NCBI GenBank assembly: GCA_002343455.1
Contig: DDSR01000264.1
Coordinates: 1-12,289, forward strand
DNA from: Deltaproteobacteria bacterium UBA2385
Lineage (GTDB): Bacteria; Myxococcota_A; UBA796; UBA2385
Length of the DNA stretch: 12,289 bases
Direction of reading: 5' to 3'
Positions 8,401 to 12,289 of this stretch are shown here, piece by piece; the first letter of the stretch is position 1, and the number at the start of each line of letters is the position of its first letter. A model generated the notes under the pieces. It saw only the letters and a list, made by a program, of their open reading frames with translations. It ran no database searches and had not been told where the DNA came from. The translations under genes and the position numbers were made by a program.

Positions 8401-9563
8401 TGCAGCGCCGAGGCGAGGCGAAGCTCCTCCCCGCTGAGGGAGATGGAGATGCCCAGGCTGGCGAGGTCGATCGCCGTCCTTACGTGCAGCTGGCCCTCGG
8501 CCCAGCGCACATCGAGGGGGTCGAGGATGAGCTGGCGCCCCTCCACCCTCCAGAGGGTGGAGAGCTCGCCCAGGGCGTAGGTCGAGGTCCGGACCGGTTC
8601 GCTCCGTCGGGTGACCTGGAGGCCCAGGTCCGAGGCCAACAAGGCGCCGCTCATGACCGGGGCCTTGGCCAGGCCGCTCAGCTCAATGTCCGCTCGCAGA
8701 TCGCCGGCCAGGGCGAAGCGCTCGGGCAGCACGGGGTTCCAGGCGGCGAGCCGGGTGGAGAGGGTGAAGAGCCCGCGGATGGGCCCCGTGGTCTGCAGAT
8801 CGAGGGAGCCGCGCAGCCCGATGTCGGGGAAGGCGAGGTCCAGCTCGGGGACCAGGACGCGATCGGGGTGGACCCGCACCCCGCGCAGGACAACGTCCTG
8901 GGTCTGCTGGCGAAGATCGGCGAGGCTGAAGGCGACCGAATCGGAGCGGAGATCCATGGTCCCCGCGGCCTGCCCCGGAGCGGCGTTGAAGCCCTCCAAG
9001 CCGATCTGGAGCAGGGGGCGACCGCCCCACTGGGCCTCCAAGGTGACGCTGCCCTCTCGGACCACCAGCTCGTCCCACGGGAGCTCAGCGCCGGCGGGGC
9101 GGGCCTTGGCCGGGCCCTGGCCCTCGGTCAGGGCCTTGAACTCCCGGAGCTTGCCCTCGTCCAGGTGCAGCCGAAGGCTGGGGCGGACGACCTCCAGCCG
9201 CCTGAGGCGCGGCTTGCCGTCGCGAAGGCCCAGGGTGAGCTCGACGCGCTCCAGGGCGAGGATGGTGCGCCCCGCCCTCTCCGGCAGCTCCGAGCGATGC
9301 CGGACGACCACCCCGTCCACCTGCAGGGTCGCGCTCCGCAGGTCGACCCGCGCCCCGGCCACGATGACGTCCTCACCGCTGAGCCGCTCGGCGAGCTCTT
9401 CCAGGACCTGGCTGAGCTGGCGCCCGAACCAGGCGCTCTCGACGACCAGGGCGAGGCAGAGCACGCCCAGGATCAGGCCCAGCAGCAGGCGGCTGAGACG
9501 GTAGCGCGCGCCTTTGCGTCCACGAGGAGCAGGCGGCGGCGGCGTCCGGGCTGTGACGGTCAT
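5445..9563 (-). CDS. tamB: TamB-type translocation/assembly and lipid-transport protein
   Basis: A 1372-aa member of the AsmA/TamB family, close in length to E. coli TamB (1259 aa). These proteins are anchored in the inner membrane and extend a long hydrophobic beta groove through the periplasm; they partner with TamA or BamA and are implicated in phospholipid transport and outer-membrane protein assembly. After a basic N-terminus (residues 14-25), one hydrophobic segment (about 26-45) forms the anchor. The middle consists of repetitive amphipathic beta strands. The last ~330 residues match the TamB C-terminal domain: GGRVYLKERSFELLRGEVRF (near 1145-1165), YDPELDLAL shortly after, and SDPPLAQADINALLVFG (near 1205). 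The protein ends in the beta-strand NLRWEFD. The ATG at 9563 was chosen because the upstream in-frame extension would run into the tRNA; its leader, GGGCGGGGGC, is only a weak binding site. The stop codon overlaps the Omp85 start, which strengthens the assignment of both as a TamAB-like complex. Confidence 0.93.
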   Translation of the reverse strand: MTVTARTPPPPAPRGRKGARYRLSRLLLGLILGVLCLALVVESAWFGRQLSQVLEELAERLSGEDVIVAGARVDLRSATLQVDGVVVRHRSELPERAGRTILALERVELTLGLRDGKPRLRRLEVVRPSLRLHLDEGKLREFKALTEGQGPAKARPAGAELPWDELVVREGSVTLEAQWGGRPLLQIGLEGFNAAPGQAAGTMDLRSDSVAFSLADLRQQTQDVVLRGVRVHPDRVLVPELDLAFPDIGLRGSLDLQTTGPIRGLFTLSTRLAAWNPVLPERFALAGDLRADIELSGLAKAPVMSGALLASDLGLQVTRRSEPVRTSTYALGELSTLWRVEGRQLILDPLDVRWAEGQLHVRTAIDLASLGISISLSGEELRLASALQALGASPAPWVEMGTDLEVQAAGTLKPLRLAGSWFIAGQDLVAAAGPVGRTAPMLRLPVLRLRGQLDLDDQGISLVARPLTTRRSQGRAAARIGFGGNGPLDIDFDFDRIDLSELSPLSDMGLGGVGKLRGWLGGPFDNLSALANVDVRDLRLWDLPFADLARSEIRWTDRTRLGFPNVEGQRGATRMRAAVELDFQQTALLDLQYFVSQGRLADIMGIFLQVEGVDARMDGTLELRGPVDALGGESRLELTEIDLFGERFEDGIATGYMDGGRFTLDEARIQRREGAETLLARGSVGAGWAANIDLRSDGLRLEHSQLLQELGGRLAGTLRLDAVVGGTLFEPEPSGELRLHGARFDRQALPDSALSFTTRAGTMYFGGHLLGPGAPPALEDLDGTLPPSLAALPGSLRLAGTQALWEAQPYRIEARLDAFPVSLVLPPAADGQAIELVVGGEGLVLGNFGDQPSPVEIQARMDRTVLRWDKHELVARRPWTWEQRGEDYAIDELVMTGGATQLSFSGQRRQEGSTRFTGGGTVDLDLLRMAIPGLQRAEGLGQVSIRAVSEDGRVRPELELRVDSATLRGDWFPGTFEDLALKVRATPERSVIDEASAILGGGRVRAEGRIESERFIPRRYDLTAQARDVRVRYFDFLPAVQGDADLAFTGPSDRPLLSGRMTVRDMLFNERIDWESWMLEFSDPALRGAVAEESRDWFSMELALEADQTIRVRNNVADLMASGELRVMGSTARPGMTGRIRALPGGRVYLKERSFELLRGEVRFVDPFSYDPELDLALTTDVRSSDQSYRVDAQVAGTWSDWRTSTRSDPPLAQADINALLVFGMTRAEMERSGALGRALAVEGGDVLMSSIGIVERAEEGIFRVRGLSTLLDPLRPDRLDLVSGTSERGSGSVSSKLRLLYENDLTDVGWHGGLLLIEQNISGGRDTYIGLEQRLARRLYLRGFWSSEQEERSVDIQGAWGAEVNLRWEFD
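5454..5458 (-). promoter_or_regulatory. Ribosome binding site deciding the TTG start of the Omp85 gene
   Basis: GGGAG on the minus strand sits five bases before the TTG at 5448 and lies inside the last codons of tamB. No ATG or GTG is nearby in this frame, and the signal-peptide core begins directly after TTG. Together these favour TTG as the start, with translation coupled to termination of tamB. Confidence 0.6.
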
Positions 9564-9579
9564 GCCCCCGCCCGTTGCG

Positions 9580-9598
9580 CCTGCGAGAGCACCGCAGG
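9580..9598 (-). other. Hairpin between tRNA-Gly and tamB
   Basis: On the minus strand CCTGCG and CGCAGG form a perfect six-pair stem around a seven-base loop. It begins seven bases after the CCA end of the tRNA and ends 16 bases before the tamB ATG. No T-run follows, so it is not a convincing intrinsic terminator. It could mark a tRNA 3' processing signal or a weak attenuator, or simply be leader structure. Confidence 0.4.
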
Positions 9599-9605
9599 GA
9601 GGAAC

Positions 9606-9681
9606 TGGAGCGGGCGACGGGATTCGAACCCGCGACACCGAGCTTGGGAAGCTCGTACTCTACCAACTGAGCTACGCCCGC
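9606..9681 (-). tRNA. tRNA-Gly (anticodon CCC)
   Basis: A complete cloverleaf can be folded by hand. The acceptor stem GCGGGCG/CGCCCGC is seven perfect pairs. The D arm is GCTC/GAGT (one G-T pair) with GG in its loop. The anticodon stem CGAGC/GCTCG encloses the loop TTCCCAA, so the anticodon is CCC and reads GGG glycine codons. The T arm GCGGG/CCCGT carries the loop TTCGAAT. The discriminator base is T, as expected for bacterial glycine tRNAs, and CCA is encoded in the DNA. Length is 76 nt with a five-base variable loop. The gene sits 42 bp upstream of tamB and 48 bp downstream of the TPR gene. Confidence 0.96.
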
Positions 9682-9688
9682 AACGCAC

Positions 9689-9719
9689 CCTATATGCCAC
9701 GGCAGCGCGGATCCGGCAA
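9689..9719 (-). promoter_or_regulatory. Candidate promoter for tRNA-Gly and perhaps tamB
   Basis: In the 48-bp gap after the TPR gene, minus-strand TTGCCG (9719-9714) and TATAGG (9694-9689) resemble -35 and -10 boxes, each matching four of six consensus bases. The 19-base spacer is longer than ideal. The -10 box would place the start only a base or two before the mature tRNA end. The AT-rich ATATA stretch stands out in an otherwise GC-rich gap. No intrinsic terminator for the TPR gene is visible here, so read-through from upstream is also possible. Confidence 0.35.
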
Positions 9720-9729
9720 GGGGCCGATC

Positions 9730-11709
9730 TCAGCGCTTCCGAAGCAGCTCGATACCCCGGCGGCGGGCGGCCATCTCGTTGGTCCGCCAGGTCGGATCGA
9801 GCTGCTCGATCTCGTCGAGCAGGCGCTCTGCGTTGCCGGCCCGCTTTCGGACGAGGTAGGCCCCGGCCAGCTCCCACATCGCCTCGACGTAGGCGGGGTG
9901 GTGATCGCCGCCCACCTGGACTGCCCGCTCCAGGCGCCCGATCACGCTGTCGGCCCGGCCCAGGCCCCGGGCGGCCAGGGCCTGCACGACCAGGGACTCG
10001 ACGTCGTCGTTCCCCCGGAGCAGGTCGAGGGCTTCATCGAACATGCCGACGCAGACCATGGCCCGGGCGTCGGTGATGGCGTCGCTCATCGCGTCCAGGG
10101 CGTCGCCATCGACCTCGGCGAAGGATCCGTCCAGCGAGAAGGAGATGCCCTCTCCGGGCATGGTGAGCGGGACCTCCTCCAGCTCGGTCGACGGAGGTGG
10201 CTCCACGGGCGTCGGGACGCTGGCCTGCGTGCGCGTGCTGTTCATCAGCTCGCCGATCTTCAGCAGCAGCTCGGTGTTCGACGGATCCGTCGAGAGCGCG
10301 CGCCGATAGGCCGCGATGGCCTGGGGGATCTGACCCTGCATGGCCAGCGCGTCCCCGTCCGACTCGGCGCTCTGCCCGGTGGGCGGGGGGGGGGTCGGGT
10401 CGACAGGAGGGCGGCTCTGGACGGGTACCGCGAGCGTGGACGCTCCTGAGTTGTCGGTCTCGTCGTCGAGGATGGCCTCTTCGGTCTCGTCCCGAGGCAG
10501 CTCGTCGAGGGTGAGGCCGAGCACGCCGAGCCGGTCGGCGAGGTCGACCACCGCGGTCCCACCGCTTGGCCGGAGGGCCTTCAGGACCTGCCCTCCCTCT
10601 TCCAGGCGACCGGCGGCGACGAGGAGCTCACCTCGCATGACCTGGCAGGCGATGCCCTCGCGCACGGCGGCAGGCGCCTCGTCGAGGCAGAGGACCGCGC
10701 GGTCCAGAAAGCCATAGCGCTGCAGGACCGAAGCCCGAACAAGGACCCGGACCTCGTCGGGGTCCGAGGGTTGCGCCCAGGCGCGCTCGGTCAGGCGCAT
10801 CTTCTGCCGACGGGCCTCTGCCGTGACTCGATCGAGCTGCGAGCGGATCGAGTCGTCGTCGGCGCCGCACTCCAGCGCTCTCTGGAGTGCCTCGACCTGG
10901 GCCTCGCGGTCGCCGGACTCGTCCAGGCGACGAGCGGCCTGCAGCCAGACCTTGCGAGCCTTGTCCTTCTGATCGAGGGCCTGCAGCGCCTTGCCCAGGA
11001 GGGTCAGCACGCCCACCGAGCGCGGATCCTGGCCGTAGGCGATCTGCAGGTGGACGAGCGCAGCGCGCGCCTCGCCCAGGATGAGCCGGGCCTCCGCGGC
11101 CGACAGCAGGCAGGCCGGATCGTTCGACCGGAGCTTGAGGGCGCGCTCGAAGAAGCGGGCGCGATCATCGGTTCGCCCCAGCCGGCGGGCTTCGTCCCCG
11201 AGGGTCTTCCAGGCCTCGAAGGCCTCGGCCTCCTGGCGGCTGCCCTCCAGGAGCTCGGCGACCCGGATGTGCATCGGGACCTCGGCCGGCGCCAGGCGGG
11301 CCACGCGGCGGGCGTACTCGATCGCCTTGCGGGGCTCCCGACGATCCACCGTCTGGAAGGCGTCCTCCCAGACCTTGCGCGCTTCGTTGCGGCGGCCGGC
11401 GGCCTCCAGGCACTCTGCGAGCTCGGCCCGCACATCGTTGTCCTGGGGGCTGAGCTCGACCAGCTGGGTGTAGATGCTGATGGCCGCCCGCTCCTGGCCA
11501 CCGGACTTCAGGGCGCGCGCGACCTCGGCGAAGTGCCGGATGGCCTCGGCCTTCTTGCCCAGCCCCAGGCAGAGCTCGGCGACCTTCTGGCGGATCCGAC
11601 GGTCCTTCGGCTCGTGCCGCAGGATGGCCAGATATCGATCCAAGGCCTTCTCGGAGTTGCCCCGTTGAAGGAACTGCATGGCCTCCTGTTCGATCGCGTC
11701 GCGGTTCAC
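9730..11709 (-). CDS. Large TPR-repeat protein of unknown function
   Basis: A 659-aa soluble protein with no signal peptide or membrane segment, built mainly from tetratricopeptide-type helical repeats. These are scaffolds for protein-protein contacts. The N-terminal superhelix runs about 3-395, with clear units at 9-40 (AMQFLQRGNSEKALDRYLAI), 75-110 and 228-262. An acidic then Pro-rich linker (403-448, with DPTPPPPTG) follows, then one isolated TPR at about 449-484, a second Pro/Glu-rich linker (495-518), and a final TPR-like domain (about 535-655). The start is GTG with GAGGGG four bases upstream; an ATG ten codons later is a weaker choice. It follows accC by 43 bp on the same strand and may share its transcript, yet nothing in the sequence ties it to fatty-acid synthesis. 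The linker holds a run of ten C. Similar multi-TPR proteins are common in myxobacteria; I do not recognise a named homologue. Confidence 0.85.
   Translation of the reverse strand: MNRDAIEQEAMQFLQRGNSEKALDRYLAILRHEPKDRRIRQKVAELCLGLGKKAEAIRHFAEVARALKSGGQERAAISIYTQLVELSPQDNDVRAELAECLEAAGRRNEARKVWEDAFQTVDRREPRKAIEYARRVARLAPAEVPMHIRVAELLEGSRQEAEAFEAWKTLGDEARRLGRTDDRARFFERALKLRSNDPACLLSAAEARLILGEARAALVHLQIAYGQDPRSVGVLTLLGKALQALDQKDKARKVWLQAARRLDESGDREAQVEALQRALECGADDDSIRSQLDRVTAEARRQKMRLTERAWAQPSDPDEVRVLVRASVLQRYGFLDRAVLCLDEAPAAVREGIACQVMRGELLVAAGRLEEGGQVLKALRPSGGTAVVDLADRLGVLGLTLDELPRDETEEAILDDETDNSGASTLAVPVQSRPPVDPTPPPPTGQSAESDGDALAMQGQIPQAIAAYRRALSTDPSNTELLLKIGELMNSTRTQASVPTPVEPPPSTELEEVPLTMPGEGISFSLDGSFAEVDGDALDAMSDAITDARAMVCVGMFDEALDLLRGNDDVESLVVQALAARGLGRADSVIGRLERAVQVGGDHHPAYVEAMWELAGAYLVRKRAGNAERLLDEIEQLDPTWRTNEMAARRRGIELLRKR
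10385..10394 (-). repeat. Homopolymer C10 within the TPR gene
   Basis: Ten consecutive C on the coding strand (G on the plus strand) span the codons for the Thr-Pro-Pro-Pro segment in the linker near residue 440. A one-base slip would shift the frame and remove the last ~220 residues, including the isolated TPR and the C-terminal TPR domain. In this assembly the frame is intact. Long G/C runs are also common sites of sequencing error. Confidence 0.8.
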
Positions 11710-11713
11710 GGTG

Positions 11714-11719
11714 CCCCTC
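11714..11719 (-). promoter_or_regulatory. Ribosome binding site supporting the GTG start of the TPR gene
   Basis: GAGGGG on the minus strand lies four bases before the GTG at 11709. It is a clear Shine-Dalgarno match and favours the GTG over the ATG ten codons further in. Confidence 0.6.
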
Positions 11720-11752
11720 GGTTCGTGCTGCGTGGAAAGGCCCGGCCCGGGT

Positions 11753-12289
11753 TCATCGCTCCCGAAGCGTCAGCCAGTGGTCGATGAAGCGGGTGTGGAA
11801 GCGCACCTCGCGGAAGGCGGGGTCGTTGACCAGCGCGCGCTGCAGCGGCAGGGTCGTACGAATCCCCTCGACCACGAATTCGTCCATGGCCCAACGCAGC
11901 CGCTCGATGGCAGCCTCACGCGTGGGAGCCGTGACGATGAGCTTGGCCACGAGAGAGTCGTAGTAGGGCTGGACGATCGCCTGCTCGTGTACCGCCGAGT
12001 CGATGCGAATCCCCGGGCCGCCGGGCGCGTGGTACCCGGTGATCTTGCCCGGAGAGGGCATGAAGGTCCAGGGGTCTTCGGCGTTGACCCGCACCTCGAT
12101 CGAGTGACCGGTGAGCGTGATCTCGTCCTGGCGATAGGGCAGCGGCTCGCCCGCAGCCAGGCGGATCTGCAGCTGGACGAGGTCGATGCCGCTGACCTGC
12201 TCGGTGACCGGGTGCTCGACCTGGATGCGCGTGTTCATCTCGATGAAGTAGAACTTGCCGCGCTCGAACAGGAACTCGAAGGTGCCGGC
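11753..12289 (-). CDS. accC: Biotin carboxylase subunit of acetyl-CoA carboxylase, C-terminal part
   Basis: The last 178 codons of AccC, which carboxylates biotin on AccB with ATP and bicarbonate in the first step of fatty-acid synthesis. The gene continues beyond the right edge. The fragment aligns with E. coli AccC without net length change: adding 271 to the visible residue number gives E. coli numbering, and the ends coincide at 449. Visible active-site residues include EMNTRIQVEH (E. coli Glu288, Asn290, Arg292, Gln294, Val295, Glu296) and Arg338 in EVRVNAEDP. The glycine-rich FMPSPGKI and APGGPGIR segments and PYYDSLVAKL are also family-typical. It ends HWLTLRER, so it appears to be a stand-alone subunit with no fused biotin carrier or transcarboxylase domain. 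accB would be expected upstream, outside the window. The same motifs occur in propionyl- and pyruvate-carboxylase biotin carboxylase domains, but the C-terminus at 449 favours AccC. Confidence 0.95.
   Translation of the reverse strand, partial: AGTFEFLFERGKFYFIEMNTRIQVEHPVTEQVSGIDLVQLQIRLAAGEPLPYRQDEITLTGHSIEVRVNAEDPWTFMPSPGKITGYHAPGGPGIRIDSAVHEQAIVQPYYDSLVAKLIVTAPTREAAIERLRWAMDEFVVEGIRTTLPLQRALVNDPAFREVRFHTRFIDHWLTLRER

Noticed and set aside
9564..9638. N-terminal extension of TamB up to 9638
   Set aside because: It would translate through the 3' half of the tRNA gene; the signal-anchor pattern starts properly at 9563.
9606..9681. tRNA gene as an integration (att) site for a mobile element
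   Set aside because: There is no integrase, no repeated tRNA end and no composition change on either side; both flanks look like ordinary chromosomal genes.
8484..10076. A 530-aa plus-strand open frame
   Set aside because: It runs across the antisense of tamB, the tRNA and the TPR gene. A real gene would not be expected to read through a tRNA antisense.
10771..11787. A 338-aa plus-strand open frame
   Set aside because: Antisense to the TPR gene and the accC end; repeated Gly/Leu/Ala/Gln composition mirrors TPR codons.

Overview
This window comes from a GC-rich (by eye close to 70% G+C) diderm bacterium. Every gene I can support lies on the minus strand, so the reading order runs from the right edge to the left. 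Three features suggest a Myxococcota or former deltaproteobacterial genome: a TamB/Omp85 pair with an unusually long POTRA array, a large TPR protein next to accC, and frequent GTG/TTG starts. This placement is inference; the window contains no phylogenetic marker that settles it.

Right part (12289 to 9730): the C-terminal 178 codons of accC (biotin carboxylase of acetyl-CoA carboxylase) enter from the right edge. After 43 bp comes a 659-aa TPR-repeat protein of unknown role, which starts at GTG and carries a run of ten C in its coding strand. Next (9681 to 9606) is a tRNA-Gly with anticodon CCC and an encoded CCA end. A small hairpin separates it from the next gene.

Left and central part (9563 to 55): four tightly packed genes look like one envelope operon. 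They are tamB (1372 aa, inner-membrane-anchored AsmA/TamB-type lipid-transport bridge), an Omp85 outer-membrane protein of the TamA/BamA type (1037 aa) whose TTG start overlaps the tamB stop codon, a membrane-anchored SGNH/GDSL hydrolase (428 aa, 1 bp gap), and an AstE/aspartoacylase-type zinc hydrolase (324 aa, 17 bp gap). The TamB/Omp85 pair would span the periplasm from inner to outer membrane and support outer-membrane assembly or lipid homeostasis. The two hydrolases appear to be co-expressed accessory enzymes with unknown substrates. A possible further gene starts at position 22 and runs off the left edge.

The most notable feature is the TamB-linked Omp85 protein. By eye it has about seven POTRA-like repeats, compared with three in classical TamA and five in BamA. 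These follow an acidic tandem-repeat linker that directly succeeds the signal peptide. I see no mobile elements, CRISPR arrays, phage genes or rRNA. The many long open frames on the plus strand are antisense artefacts of high-GC codon use.
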